DNA from: Wenjunlia tyrosinilytica
GTDB lineage: Bacteria; Actinomycetota; Actinomycetes; Streptomycetales; Streptomycetaceae
DNA length: 64,000 nucleotides
Direction of reading: 5' to 3'
Assembly (NCBI RefSeq): GCF_014646055.1
Contig: NZ_BMMS01000017.1
Location: forward strand, 50,453 to 114,452
How positions within the stretch are numbered: the stretch's first letter is position 1; each line of letters begins with the position of its first letter. The notes beneath the pieces were generated by a model that was not told where the DNA came from, did not search any database, and saw nothing but the letters and a program-made list of their open reading frames with translations. Shown one piece after another: positions 54,542-63,576 of the stretch. The translations under genes were made by a program, and so were the position numbers.

Positions 54542-55372
54542 ATGAGTTGGGCAGTGCTGGGGATGGGCCCTGTGGGGCAGCGGTTCGCGGACGCTCTGGA
54601 GCGCGCGGGACGGCGGGTGGTGGTCTATGACCCGCTCCCCGACCGATGCGCCGGGCACCGGGCCGCCGACTCCGCCGCCGGGGCGGTCGCCGCGGCCGAC
54701 TGGGTGCTCTCGGCCGTACCCGCCGCGGCCTGCGTCGCCGCCGCCCAGGCGGTGGGCCGGGCCGCCGGGCGCGACACGCACCTGGTCGACATCAGCTCCG
54801 CGGAGCCGAAGGCCAAGCGGAGCGCGGCCCGCCACCTGCCGGACGGGCGCTACGTGGACGCCACCTTGCTGGACGCGATCACCGCTGACATCCCACTGGT
54901 CTGCCTGTCCGGCCCGCGCCAGGACACGGCGGCGGCCGCACTGGCCGGCCTGGGGCTGGAGATCGCCTCCGCGGGCCCCGAGGTGGGGACCGCGGCACAG
55001 GTCAAACTGCTGCGCTCGCTGGTGATGAAGCCGCTCGAGGTGCTCACCATAGAGCTGATGGCGCAGGCGCGTGACCTGGACCCGGAAGGCATCGCGCTGT
55101 GGTCGGTCGAGCGCTCACTTCGTACGCCCTACCGGACGGTCGCCCACGACTTCCTGACCAGCAACCGGCTGCACGCCGGGCGCCGCGCGGCCGAACTGGA
55201 CGCGGCGGCCGCCGCGGTGGCCGCACCCGGCTCCGCGTCCCTGTACGCGCCGATGGCTGACGGGCTCACCCGGCTCGCCGAGCGCTGGCGGGCACCCGGC
55301 GCCCCGGATCCCGACGCGCCCGCCGAGCGGCTGCTCGCGCATCTGTCGCCGGACGGCGGACGCGGCCGATGA
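54542..55372 (+). CDS. 6PGDH/beta-hydroxyacid dehydrogenase-like protein
   Basis: The 276-residue protein has the dinucleotide-binding start MSWAVLGMGPVGQRFADAL and a C-terminal helical domain with GTAAQVKLLRSLVMKPLEVLTIELM, which contains the conserved Lys and a DUF1932-like end. Relatives are NAD(P)-dependent hydroxyacid dehydrogenases. The ATG is 31 nt after the SDR stop. It is a candidate oxidoreductase step in the island. Confidence 0.82.
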   Translation: MSWAVLGMGPVGQRFADALERAGRRVVVYDPLPDRCAGHRAADSAAGAVAAADWVLSAVPAAACVAAAQAVGRAAGRDTHLVDISSAEPKAKRSAARHLPDGRYVDATLLDAITADIPLVCLSGPRQDTAAAALAGLGLEIASAGPEVGTAAQVKLLRSLVMKPLEVLTIELMAQARDLDPEGIALWSVERSLRTPYRTVAHDFLTSNRLHAGRRAAELDAAAAAVAAPGSASLYAPMADGLTRLAERWRAPGAPDPDAPAERLLAHLSPDGGRGR

Positions 55373-55425
55373 ACAGCCGTCCCCACGCGGCGGCGCACCC
55401 CCGACCGACTCACGAGGTGGAGAGC

Positions 55426-56496
55426 ATGAACACATCAGCGACGCCCGGAAGCGTCCTGGTCGCCGGGGCCGGCGGCGTCATCGGCAGGCACGCCGCGGCC
55501 CAGTACGCCCTGCAACCGGGCCGACTGGTCCGGGGCGTGAGCCGCCGGACCCCCCAGGACGCCACCTGGGAGCATCTGCCAGTGGACCTCGCCGACCGGG
55601 GAGCCGCCCGGGCCGGACTCGCCGCGGCGGGCGACACCACGCATCTGGTCTTCGCCGCCTACAGCGAGCAGGGCACACTCGGCGAGCAGATAGCGCCCAA
55701 CGTCGCTCTCCTCGACCACACCCTCGACGCCCTCGACGCGGCCGGGGCGCCGCTGCGCCATGTCACCCTCTACCAGGGCGGCAAGGCATACGGTGCCCAT
55801 CTCGGCCACTTCAAGACGCCTGCCAGGGAGGACGATCCACGCCTGCTCGGCCCCAACTTCTACTACGACCAGGAGGACCTGCTGCGCCAGGTCGCCGAGG
55901 AACGTGGCTTCACCTTCACCATCCTGCGCCCCGAGGGAGTTGTCGGCTACGCCGTGGGCAACCCGATGAACCTGCTGATGGTGATCGGCGTGTACGCCTC
56001 GATCTGCCGGGAGCTCGGGCTCCCCCTGCGGTTCCCCGGAAGCCACGCCGCCTACGACGCGCTCTACCAGGTGACCGACGCCGAGCTGCTGGCACGGGCG
56101 ACGGTCTGGGCGGGCGACAGCCCGGCCGCCGCCGGGGAGACTTTCAATGTCACCAACGGCGACCAGTTCAGGTGGCGCCATGTGTGGCCGTCCGTCGCCC
56201 GCCACTTCGCCATGCCCCTCGCCGAGCCGCAGCCGCTCTCGCTCAGCGAGCACATGGCGGACAAGGAGGAAGTGTGGCACCGACTGGCCAAGAGGCACGG
56301 CCTGCGGCCGACACCGTGGCGGGACCTGGTCGGATGGGGGTTCGGCGACTTCCTCTTCCACGCCGACTTCGACAACGTCAGCTCCACCGTCAAGATCCGG
56401 CAGGCCGGGTTCGGTGACTGCTACGACTCCGAGCAACGCTTCCTCGGACTCTTCGACCGGCTGGCCGCGCAGCGGATCCTTCCACCCGCCGGATAA
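55426..56496 (+). CDS. PRISE-type (VEP1/5-beta-reductase-like) NAD(P) enone reductase
   Basis: The 356-residue extended SDR begins VLVAGAGGVIGRHAAAQYAL. It carries LYQGGKAYGAHLG and the GPNFYYDQEDLL block, diagnostic for progesterone 5-beta-reductase/iridoid synthase-like enzymes, in which Lys and Tyr of these motifs act in 1,4-reduction of enones. ATG 55426 is chosen for the GAGGTGGAG site; an ATG at 55369 overlapping the previous stop is the alternative. It suggests an alpha,beta-unsaturated carbonyl intermediate. Confidence 0.82.
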   Translation: MNTSATPGSVLVAGAGGVIGRHAAAQYALQPGRLVRGVSRRTPQDATWEHLPVDLADRGAARAGLAAAGDTTHLVFAAYSEQGTLGEQIAPNVALLDHTLDALDAAGAPLRHVTLYQGGKAYGAHLGHFKTPAREDDPRLLGPNFYYDQEDLLRQVAEERGFTFTILRPEGVVGYAVGNPMNLLMVIGVYASICRELGLPLRFPGSHAAYDALYQVTDAELLARATVWAGDSPAAAGETFNVTNGDQFRWRHVWPSVARHFAMPLAEPQPLSLSEHMADKEEVWHRLAKRHGLRPTPWRDLVGWGFGDFLFHADFDNVSSTVKIRQAGFGDCYDSEQRFLGLFDRLAAQRILPPAG

Positions 56497-56979
56497 GGGG
56501 AATTCGGGACATACGGGTGCGCACCGGTGGTCGGCGTCGCGTCACAGCAGCGATAGAGCCGCAGCACCCTTCGTGGACCCTGGGCCGTGCACCGGCATGA
56601 GCCTTGAGCGGCATGGAGGTGTCGCGCCGGCTGTCGAGTTCGGCTGCGGCGGCATCAAGGCCTTCGCGGGTGCGTCAGGACAACCGTTGCACGGCCGTTG
56701 GGCTCCACCGCCGAAAGCCCGGCGATGGAGCCCAACCGCTTGCACGGGCCACGTCAGGCGGCGTGGGATCCCCGGCTCTCCGGACTGGAGCACTGGCAGT
56801 TCCCCTTCCACTGGCAGCTCCCCTACCACGGGCACCTCACCTTCCACAGACGGCGGTCCCCATCTGTGGCCGTATGGCCTCGACCCCGATGACAGCCCAT
56901 CCGCACTGCCGCGATCCCACTCCGCTCACTCCGTCGCCACAGGGCACGACCCCGTCGAGGCGGTATCGCGATCGGGCAG
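56497..56979. other. Intergenic region between PRISE and DUF2637 genes
   Basis: No gene is supported in these 480 bases between convergent genes. Besides the hairpin at 56698-56735, the sequence has short repeated CACTGGCAG motifs near 56791-56815. The remainder has no recognisable content. Confidence 0.5.
56698..56735. terminator. Hairpin between convergent genes
   Basis: TTGGGCTCCA (56698-56707) pairs with TGGAGCCCAA (56726-56735), and inner CGCCG/CGGCG extends the stem around an AAAG loop. It is placed to terminate transcripts from both sides, although it lies 200 nt from the PRISE stop. Confidence 0.65.
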
Positions 56980-58398
56980 TCAGGCGGTGCTGTCGGCCAG
57001 GTCACCGGCCAGGGCGGCGCGGCGGCGGGGGAAGTCGTCCAGGAGCGGCTCGATCCTCGGTGCCGTGTACGGCGCCCCGCTGATCCCCCGCTCGGCCAGC
57101 AGCCGGGTGACCTCCTGCGCGGTCGGCTCGCTGCCCCGGCCCTTCAGGTACTGCCACGCCGTGTAGATGCGGAACTCGGGCAGGTAGCGGCGCAGCGTGG
57201 AGGGGCTGACGGCCCCGCCGGAGCGTCCGGTGAAGCCGCGGTCGGCGAGGAAGTCGGACAGTTGGCCGCCGGTCGGCTCCGTGCCGAAGGTCCGCAGGTA
57301 CTGGGCCCACGCCCGGTAGTACCGGTCCACCGTGCTGAGCTGCGCCTGGCTCGACTGCCGGTCCATGGGCGGTGGACCGCCCGCCGACGCCGAAGGAGGG
57401 GCCGGGGCAAGTTGTTCCGGGTCTGCGGGCACGCTGATCACGGCACGGCGGACCGCGGACTCGCGGAGCGCGACAGCCGGGGCAGCGATGCGGCCGTGGT
57501 CGGCAGGGGGAAGGTCCCTGGGCTCTCGCACGCCGGCTGCGGCGTCCTCGAGCAAGGCCGCGCCCGGGTCGGGCTCGGCCACCGAGCTCGGCCCTTGGCC
57601 ACCTGGGGCGGCTTGCAGGGCCGGGGCAGCCGCTGCCGCGGGCTCCAGGGGCTCCAGCGGCTGCAGGGGCTCTGCGGTAGCACTCGTGATCTGGATGCCT
57701 GCCGCGGCCAGGCCCTGGGGTCCGGTCTGCGTCAGCGGCACCCCCAACCGTGCCAGCCGCAGCGGCATCAGCGCCTCCGTCGGAGCCTGGCGCCGCCACG
57801 CCCGCCCGTACCGGGCCCGCAGCCGGGCCCGGTACACCAGGCGCTCCCGCTCCAGTGCGATGACCTGGTCGTACGAGCGCAACTCCCACAACCTCATCCG
57901 CCGCCACAGCCGGAAGGTCGGCACGGGGGCGAGCAGCCACCGGGCCAGGCGCACCGATTCCATGTGCCGGTCGGCGGTGATGTCCGCGACCCGGCCCACC
58001 GCGTGCCGCGCGGCCTCCACCGCGACGATGAACAGCAGCGGGATCACCGCGTGCATGCCCACCCCCAGCGCATCCGGCCACGACGCCGCGCCGTTGAAGG
58101 CGATCGTGGCGGCCGTCAGCAGCCAGGCAGCCTGCCGCAGCAATGGGAACGGGATCCGCAGCCAGGCCAGCAGCAGATCCAGCGCCAGCAGTACCACAAT
58201 CCCGGCATCGACACCGACGGGGAAGACATACGCGAACGACCCGAAGCCCTTACGCACCGCCAGGTCACGCACGGCGTCGTACGAACCGAGGAACCCGATC
58301 CCCGCGATCACCACAGCACCGGCCACGACCACGCCGACCAGCACTCGGTGAACCCCAGTCAGCCGCACCAGGCGCCTCGACTCCGCCGACTCCACCAC
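56980..58398 (-). CDS. DUF2637 (SpdB-like) membrane protein
   Basis: The 472-residue protein has four hydrophobic helices within the first ~150 residues (LVGVVVAGAVVIAGIGFLG, VGVDAGIVVLLALDLLLAWL, AAWLLTAATIAFNGAA, MHAVIPLLFIVAVEAA), the DUF2637 layout. A long Pro/Ala-rich linker and a C-terminal pair of repeated small modules follow (YYRAWAQYLRTFGTEPTGGQLSDFLADRG and YTAWQYLKGRGSEPTAQEVTRLLAERG). DUF2637 proteins resemble plasmid spread proteins, so this may be a relic of an integrative element. The GTG at 58398 is an estimate. Confidence 0.72.
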   Translation of the reverse strand: MVESAESRRLVRLTGVHRVLVGVVVAGAVVIAGIGFLGSYDAVRDLAVRKGFGSFAYVFPVGVDAGIVVLLALDLLLAWLRIPFPLLRQAAWLLTAATIAFNGAASWPDALGVGMHAVIPLLFIVAVEAARHAVGRVADITADRHMESVRLARWLLAPVPTFRLWRRMRLWELRSYDQVIALERERLVYRARLRARYGRAWRRQAPTEALMPLRLARLGVPLTQTGPQGLAAAGIQITSATAEPLQPLEPLEPAAAAAPALQAAPGGQGPSSVAEPDPGAALLEDAAAGVREPRDLPPADHGRIAAPAVALRESAVRRAVISVPADPEQLAPAPPSASAGGPPPMDRQSSQAQLSTVDRYYRAWAQYLRTFGTEPTGGQLSDFLADRGFTGRSGGAVSPSTLRRYLPEFRIYTAWQYLKGRGSEPTAQEVTRLLAERGISGAPYTAPRIEPLLDDFPRRRAALAGDLADSTA

Positions 58399-58659
58399 AC
58401 CCCGCCCCTCCAACCACCCACCAGGTCCCGCCCACACTCTCACGCGCCACCGACCAGCACGCACCGAGATCGGCGTGCTCCGGCAAAGTCCCGTCCGATC
58501 GGCAGTTGCGGGGCGCGCCCCCCGCGCGCAGGGAGGGTCTGCGACGGCGCTGGTTCCGGGTCGAGCCACGCTGTCCGCCGACGCCTGCGGGCACCGACGT
58601 TCAGGTCGGTGCGAGCACAGCCCGGCCTTTCGCCTTCGATGGTTGTGGCAGGGGCGGCT

Positions 58660-59316
58660 CTAGCAGTCAGGAAGTGACTGCTGCTTCGCGAGGACGAGCA
58701 TATCGTGACCACTGATGGCGAACCTGTAGCCAGGGCGTTTGTCGTCCCTGTCCGGGGACTTGTGGACGTAATCACTCTTCAGCGTGCCGTCACGGTCAAG
58801 TCGCCACGGTCTTCCGCGCCAGTCCTTGAAGGCCGTTGCGTCGAGAGTACGCAACCAGGGCTCCCAATCATCCTTGAGTACGCTCAGCCTGGCCCGTTTG
58901 ACGTCCTGCATGTCCAGCGTCCAACGGGTGCACGGAGGGACGTTCGGAAACTTGAATGCCCATCGTGCCTGATCGGAGTCCGAAGTCAGAACGACGACAC
59001 CCCTGACGCTCCTGAGGGAGTAGTTCGACAGCGCGAGAGCGGTGCTCATCTTGTTCTTGCTCAGTTGGATGGCCGAGTCGAACAGTGCCGCTTGTTCCTC
59101 GATTCGGATCCGATCCTGCTCGCGGCTTTGTTCCAGTTGGTCCTGAGTGGCCTGCGACTGGAGAATCCCGCCATACCCACTCAGGACCAAGCCGATTCCA
59201 GCCACAACGACTGCGCCCACTTGAGCCCTGTCGACCCATCGCGCCCGATCCTGCGCTCGCGAATTCTCTGTCCTGTGACGGGCCGCGATCTGAGTCAAGC
59301 GCTCACGTTGTGCCAA
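58660..59316 (-). CDS. Single-pass membrane protein of unknown function
   Basis: The 218-residue protein has a charged N-terminus, one membrane helix (VGAVVVAGIGLVLSGYGG), a likely short coiled coil (QDQLEQSREQDRIRIEEQAALFDSAIQLS), then a soluble domain of about 130 residues with no recognised family. A TTG at 59316 is chosen because GGGGAGG lies 6 nt upstream; the TTG at 59331 lies inside that site. Confidence 0.6.
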   Translation of the reverse strand: MAQRERLTQIAARHRTENSRAQDRARWVDRAQVGAVVVAGIGLVLSGYGGILQSQATQDQLEQSREQDRIRIEEQAALFDSAIQLSKNKMSTALALSNYSLRSVRGVVVLTSDSDQARWAFKFPNVPPCTRWTLDMQDVKRARLSVLKDDWEPWLRTLDATAFKDWRGRPWRLDRDGTLKSDYVHKSPDRDDKRPGYRFAISGHDMLVLAKQQSLPDC

Positions 59317-59640
59317 TTTGAACCTCCCCAAGACATTTCAGGTCCGGTGACACGAATGCGGGACTGCCGCACGAGGGGTTGCGCGCGCTTGCGCCTCACA
59401 GACCGCCGCCAGACTAACGACAAGAGGATCGGTGGATGGCCCTGACTGTGCGATTGATACATAACGCGAGGTCCAGCCGCCCCATTTGATCTGTCGGAGT
59501 ATCGCTCACCACCAGCAGGCCGAGTTCGCCATGATCCGGGCGGCCACAACTGCAATTCCGCACCTCATCCCGGACCTTGTCCATCCCGGACCGTTCGGAG
59601 GGGCCGGCTCCCCGGAACGAGCCCCCGCCCGTCTGTCACC
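59317..59640. other. Intergenic region, less GC-rich
   Basis: No gene is supported. It holds the upstream region of the membrane-protein gene and the 3' side of the TetR gene. No hairpin stands out. Confidence 0.45.
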
Positions 59641-60240
59641 TCACGGGCTCGTACGTACTTCGGACATACCCCGAAGGAGCAGTTCGACCAATCGGCGGGG
59701 GTCGTAGCGGGGGTCGCTGTCACGTCCGATGCACAGGTTGCCGATGCCGCGCATCAATTCGTAGGCGTGCGTACCGGGCCTGATCTCGCCGGCGTCGACT
59801 GCGGCATCGAGCAATTGCGCGCAGACGGGCACCAAGCGGTCGAGGAAGTAGGTGTGCAGCGCTTCGAAGCCGCTGCTGTCCGATTGCATCGCGTTGGCGA
59901 GTCCGTGCTTGGTGACCAGGAAGTCGACGAAGAGATCGACCCACTGACGCAGTGCTGCGAGCGGGGCGTCCGCACTGCCCAGCAGACTCGGGCCGGCCTC
60001 GGCGCATGCCTCGACCTGGTGGCGGTAGACGGCGACGACGAGATCCGCCCGAGTCGGGAAGTGGCGGTAGATCGTCCCCAGCCCGACGCCCGCTCCGGCC
60101 GCGATCTCACGGATGGGCGCATCGACGCCGGAGGTGACGAACACCGCGGCGGCGGCGTCGAGCAGTGCCTGCTGGTTGCGCAGCGCGTCGGCCCGTTTGG
60201 TTCGGGCAGGCCCCTGTCCGGGCTGGTTCTCAGCGGGCAC
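59641..60240 (-). CDS. TetR-family regulator, divergent from hydrolase
   Basis: The 199-residue repressor has the HTH in residues about 20-65 (IREIAAGAGVGLGTIYRHFPTRADLVVAVY) and a SBP-type TetR C-terminal domain with ELMRGIGNLCIG and RLVELLLRGM. GTG 60240 has AAGGAG 6 nt upstream; the longer frame to 60303 would run through the operator. It is divergent from the hydrolase gene at 60407 and almost certainly represses it through the palindrome at 60271. Confidence 0.87.
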   Translation of the reverse strand: MPAENQPGQGPARTKRADALRNQQALLDAAAAVFVTSGVDAPIREIAAGAGVGLGTIYRHFPTRADLVVAVYRHQVEACAEAGPSLLGSADAPLAALRQWVDLFVDFLVTKHGLANAMQSDSSGFEALHTYFLDRLVPVCAQLLDAAVDAGEIRPGTHAYELMRGIGNLCIGRDSDPRYDPRRLVELLLRGMSEVRTSP

Positions 60241-60263
60241 CGCGCTCTCCTTACGACGGCCGT

Positions 60264-60292
60264 TGACAAAACGGAACACTGTTCCGTATGTT
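60264..60292 (+). promoter_or_regulatory. Sigma-70-type promoter of the hydrolase gene
   Basis: TTGACA (60264-60269) and TATGTT (60287-60292) are separated by exactly 17 nt. The spacer is filled by the palindromic operator. It points toward the hydrolase at 60407. Confidence 0.75.
60271..60287. promoter_or_regulatory. TetR operator
   Basis: ACGGAACACTGTTCCGT is a perfect 17-bp palindrome (8-bp arms around a central C), located between the -35 and -10 hexamers. A second, weaker copy (CGGAGCAACGTTCCG, 60295-60309) follows. Confidence 0.82.
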
Positions 60293-60406
60293 AATCGGAG
60301 CAACGTTCCGCTTCCAGGCTAGCCGAAGCCGGACGCTCCCGACCGCCTCACCCGCCGCCGACCGAACGAGATCGGCAGCGGTGGCCATCGAAGGGACATA
60401 CCCATC

Positions 60407-61366
60407 ATGAGTGAACCGGCCGACACGGCCGACACCTTCAGCCCGCCCACTCCCGTCCTCTCGGTCGGTCCGGTAGTGCTGCCGGCTCCCGGCCGAGCCG
60501 TGGACCTGGAGGTGCGAGTCTCCGCGCCCGTGACCGGGAGCGACCTGCCGGTCGTCCTGCTCTCGCACGGTCAGGGCCACTCGAACCACCTCTCCTCACT
60601 GAACGGCTACGCCCCCCTCGCCAACTTCTGGGCGGCACACGGCTTCGCGGTGATCCAGCCCACCCATCTGAGCTCAAGGACGCTGACCCTCGCTCCCGAC
60701 ACCCCCGGGGCACCCCTGTACTGGCGATCACGGGCCGAGGACATGAAGCACATCCTCGACCGGTTCGACGTGATCGAGGCCGCTGTCCCGCAGTTCCTCG
60801 GGCGCTTGGACCGAACCAGGGTCGCCGTGGCCGGGCACTCGATGGGCGGGCACACCGCGAGCCTGCTGCTGGGCGCCCGGCTCACCGATCCGCACGACGG
60901 GACGGAAGTGAACCTGCTCGAGCCCCGGATCAAGGCGGGTGTACTGCTCGCCGCGCCCGGCAGAGGCGGCGATGCCCTCACCGAGTCCGCGGCCAAGGAT
61001 TTTCCTTTCCTCCTGACCCCGGACTTCTCCACGATGACGACGCCCGCGCTCGTGGTCGCAGGCGACAAGGACGCCTCTGCCCACCTGACGGTTCGGGGCC
61101 CGGAATGGCACACCGATCCGTACTTCCTCTCCACCGGCCCCAAGTCCCTGCTCACCCTGTTCGACGCAGAGCACGGGCTCGGCGGGGTGTCTGGATATGA
61201 CGTCGCCGAAACCACGGACGAGAGCCCCGAGCGAGTGTCCGCGGTCCAACGGCTCACCTGGGCCTATCTCCGCACCGAGCTCTACCCCGGGGATCCCGCA
61301 TGGCAGACAGCGCGTGACGCGCTGACGGCCGCCTCCAGCCCGCTCGGACGGGTCGAATCCAAGTAG
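60407..61366 (+). CDS. Alpha/beta hydrolase (chlorophyllase/PAF-acetylhydrolase-like)
   Basis: The 319-residue hydrolase has the nucleophile elbow GHSMGGHT (Ser at about 148), an oxyanion strand LLSHGQGHSN, an acid region LVVAGDKDASA, and the catalytic His in DAEHGLGG. No signal peptide is visible. The substrate is an unknown ester. It is controlled by the divergent TetR. GAAGGGA precedes the ATG. Confidence 0.85.
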   Translation: MSEPADTADTFSPPTPVLSVGPVVLPAPGRAVDLEVRVSAPVTGSDLPVVLLSHGQGHSNHLSSLNGYAPLANFWAAHGFAVIQPTHLSSRTLTLAPDTPGAPLYWRSRAEDMKHILDRFDVIEAAVPQFLGRLDRTRVAVAGHSMGGHTASLLLGARLTDPHDGTEVNLLEPRIKAGVLLAAPGRGGDALTESAAKDFPFLLTPDFSTMTTPALVVAGDKDASAHLTVRGPEWHTDPYFLSTGPKSLLTLFDAEHGLGGVSGYDVAETTDESPERVSAVQRLTWAYLRTELYPGDPAWQTARDALTAASSPLGRVESK

Positions 61367-61676
61367 GCCCAAGGAGACACCACCGGCTGACCTGGCGTCG
61401 AACACCGCCGGTGGCTGGAACGCACGATGCCTGACCGGCCCCGGCCCCGGCCGCGTCCGGAGGCTCTGGCGCGAGGGTGACAGCATCGGTGTCGGCGGAA
61501 GTAGATCCTCCTGAGTCGCCGGGCTGAACCTGGACGGCGACGGCCTTGCTCAAGAACAGTCACAAGGGCCGCCACGTCGAGGAATCGGGCTGAGCCGAAG
61601 GGCGTCACGGCCCCCGGCTACGGGCGGGGCCGCAGCGGTGGAGTCCGCTTGGGCGTGGTAACCGGGGGGCGAGGCG
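61367..61676. other. Convergent intergenic region with hairpin
   Basis: CCACCGGC (61380-61387) and GCCGGTGG (61407-61414) can pair about 14 nt after the hydrolase stop and may terminate it. No gene is supported in the rest. Confidence 0.5.
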
Positions 61677-61964
61677 TCAGGCACTTTCGCCGACCACCAC
61701 CTTGACCGTCGAGTACTCGCGGCGGAGCACCTTCAGCGGCTGGTACTCCGGGGAGTCCCAGAACTCCTGGAGCGCGGCTTTGGACGGGAAGTGATGGATG
61801 ACCAGGGTCGCGGGGCGCCAGTCCCCTTCGAGCACCAGGGCGTTGTCGTCGATCAGCACATTGCGCCCGCCCGCCCTGTCGATGAGGGGTGTCACCCCGT
61901 CGATGTACCGCTGGAAGCCCTCCGGATCGTCGATGTCGAGGTCGATGACGACGTAGGCGGTCAT
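61677..61964 (-). CDS. DUF1330 family protein
   Basis: The 95-residue dimeric alpha-beta barrel protein has MTAYVVIDLDIDDPEGFQRYIDGVTPLI, the VLIDDNALVLEGDWRP strand and the LQEFWDSPEYQPLKVLR block characteristic of DUF1330. The function is unknown. GGAGGG precedes the ATG. The reading frame continues upstream but without coding support. It is divergent from the AraC regulator, 138 nt away. Confidence 0.88.
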   Translation of the reverse strand: MTAYVVIDLDIDDPEGFQRYIDGVTPLIDRAGGRNVLIDDNALVLEGDWRPATLVIHHFPSKAALQEFWDSPEYQPLKVLRREYSTVKVVVGESA

Positions 61965-62102
61965 GTCTGAATTCCCTCCGGTGAGTGGCACTGGTGTGTT
62001 GCCACCGACCGTATGGGGACCGTCCGGGACTCTTCCATGCGTGGAAGGGGGCAGAACATACGCCATCGTGCTCAAGGGCGGCTTCACGGTAGATTCCAGT
62101 TC

Positions 62103-63059
62103 ATGGACGTGTTCAGCGACGTCATTGCCACCATGCGGGTCGGCCGGGCGAAGTTCACCCGCTCGCGACGCAGCGGGGCGTGGGGCAGCCGATTCGGGCC
62201 GTACCCGGGCGCGGGGTTCCACATCGTTCTGCGGGGCAGTTGCTGGCTGCTCCCCGCGGACGACTCCGCGAGACTGCTCACCTCCGGTGACGTGGTGTTC
62301 CTGCCACACGGAACGATGCACGGCATGAGCGACAGCGCGGACCGGGCGGCGGCGGACCTGCCCCTCGACGTGCAACCGGGGCAGGTGGGCGACCTCCCCG
62401 GCGACATGACTGACGAACTGACTCACGATGACACGCTCCTGCTGTGCGGCGCGTACCGTCTCGACCGGGGAAGGGCGCACCCGTTCCTGCATGCGCTCCC
62501 AGACATCGTCCACCTCCCCGCCCGGCCCGGCCACCACCCGGCCCTGCGCACCGCGGTCGACCTTCTGGCCACCGAACTGACGGATCCCCGGCGGGGAGCG
62601 GACGCCACGCTGCCCGCCCTCCTGGACCTGCTCCTGGTCTACCTCCTGCGCGCATGGATGGACGAGGAATCCGCCCGCCGGCCCAGCACCGGCTGGCTCG
62701 CCGCGCTCACCGATCCGGCGGTCGCGGCCGCGCTTAACCACCTCCACCGGGACCCCGCGCGGCCATGGACCGTCCAGGACCTGAGCAACGAGGTCGGGAT
62801 GTCCCGAACGGCCTTCGCCAAGCGCTTCACCTCGTTCGTAGGGCAGCCACCGATGGCCTACCTGACCTGGTGGCGACTGAGCACCGCGGCGCGGATCCTG
62901 AGCGCCGGCGACTCTCCCCTCGCCACTGTGGCCCAGCAGGTCGGGTACACCTCGGAATTCGCCTTTTCCAACGCTTTCAAGCGCACCTTCGGGGTCGCTC
63001 CCGGCCGCTTCCGACGAGAGCACCGCGCGGCCGGCGCGCACTCTGCCGGTGCTCGGTGA
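62103..63059 (+). CDS. AraC-family regulator with cupin sensor domain
   Basis: The 318-residue regulator has an N-terminal cupin_6 sensor domain (FHIVLRGSCWLLPADDSARLLTSGDVVFLPHGTMHGM) and a C-terminal pair of helix-turn-helices (WTVQDLSNEVGMSRTAFAKRFTSFVGQPPMAYLTWWRLSTAA-type, then VAQQVGYTSEFAFSNAFKRTFGVAPGRFR). It probably controls the divergent DUF1330 gene. The ribosome site is weak; ATG 62103 is placed by the domain start. Confidence 0.87.
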   Translation: MDVFSDVIATMRVGRAKFTRSRRSGAWGSRFGPYPGAGFHIVLRGSCWLLPADDSARLLTSGDVVFLPHGTMHGMSDSADRAAADLPLDVQPGQVGDLPGDMTDELTHDDTLLLCGAYRLDRGRAHPFLHALPDIVHLPARPGHHPALRTAVDLLATELTDPRRGADATLPALLDLLLVYLLRAWMDEESARRPSTGWLAALTDPAVAAALNHLHRDPARPWTVQDLSNEVGMSRTAFAKRFTSFVGQPPMAYLTWWRLSTAARILSAGDSPLATVAQQVGYTSEFAFSNAFKRTFGVAPGRFRREHRAAGAHSAGAR

Positions 63060-63543
63060 CGACGCCGCCCCTGCGTCGGCGCCGTGCGCCGGCGGGTCCC
63101 TCCTGCTGCGGAGCTCACAGTGGACGTCCCGAAGGCCCGGGCGGTCGCACCTGGTTCCACCCGCGCCCGAACCGGCCCGCAACCCGGGCCATGGCCCCGC
63201 CCGGTTGTATGTGGACGACCTCGACCGGGCTTTGCCGCTCCTGACCGAGCTCACGGGCTCTGGCCCGCTACGGCGTTTCTCGTATGGCGAGTTGGAACTG
63301 GCGGCCATCGGCGACTTCCTCGTCGTCGCCGGATCTCCGGAGGCGCTTGCCCCGTTCAGGAGCGTCCAGGCGACTGTTGCGGTCGACGACCTTGCTGAAG
63401 CCGAGCGCGACTTGAGTGCGCACGGTGCTGAGATCCTTTCCGGTCCGAATGACGTGCCCACCGGCCGGAACCTGACCGCGCGACACGCGGACAGTGCGGT
63501 GATCGAGTACGTCGAGCTGCGGGAAGCACCGCCGTCCAACTGA
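63049..63543 (+). CDS. VOC (glyoxalase/bleomycin resistance) family protein
   Basis: The domain part reads [20 protein letters not shown], then [18 protein letters not shown] and [25 protein letters not shown], a single VOC beta-alpha-beta-beta-beta unit pair. The first ~50 residues are not VOC-like. The start is therefore uncertain; GTG 63049 would overlap the AraC stop, and a TTG near 63205 is an alternative. The function is unknown. Confidence 0.65.
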   Translation: MLGDDAAPASAPCAGGSLLLRSSQWTSRRPGRSHLVPPAPEPARNPGHGPARLYVDDLDRALPLLTELTGSGPLRRFSYGELELAAIGDFLVVAGSPEALAPFRSVQATVAVDDLAEAERDLSAHGAEILSGPNDVPTGRNLTARHADSAVIEYVELREAPPSN

Positions 63544-63576
63544 GAGGGACGACGCACCGGCCCCTGGTGGCCCGGG

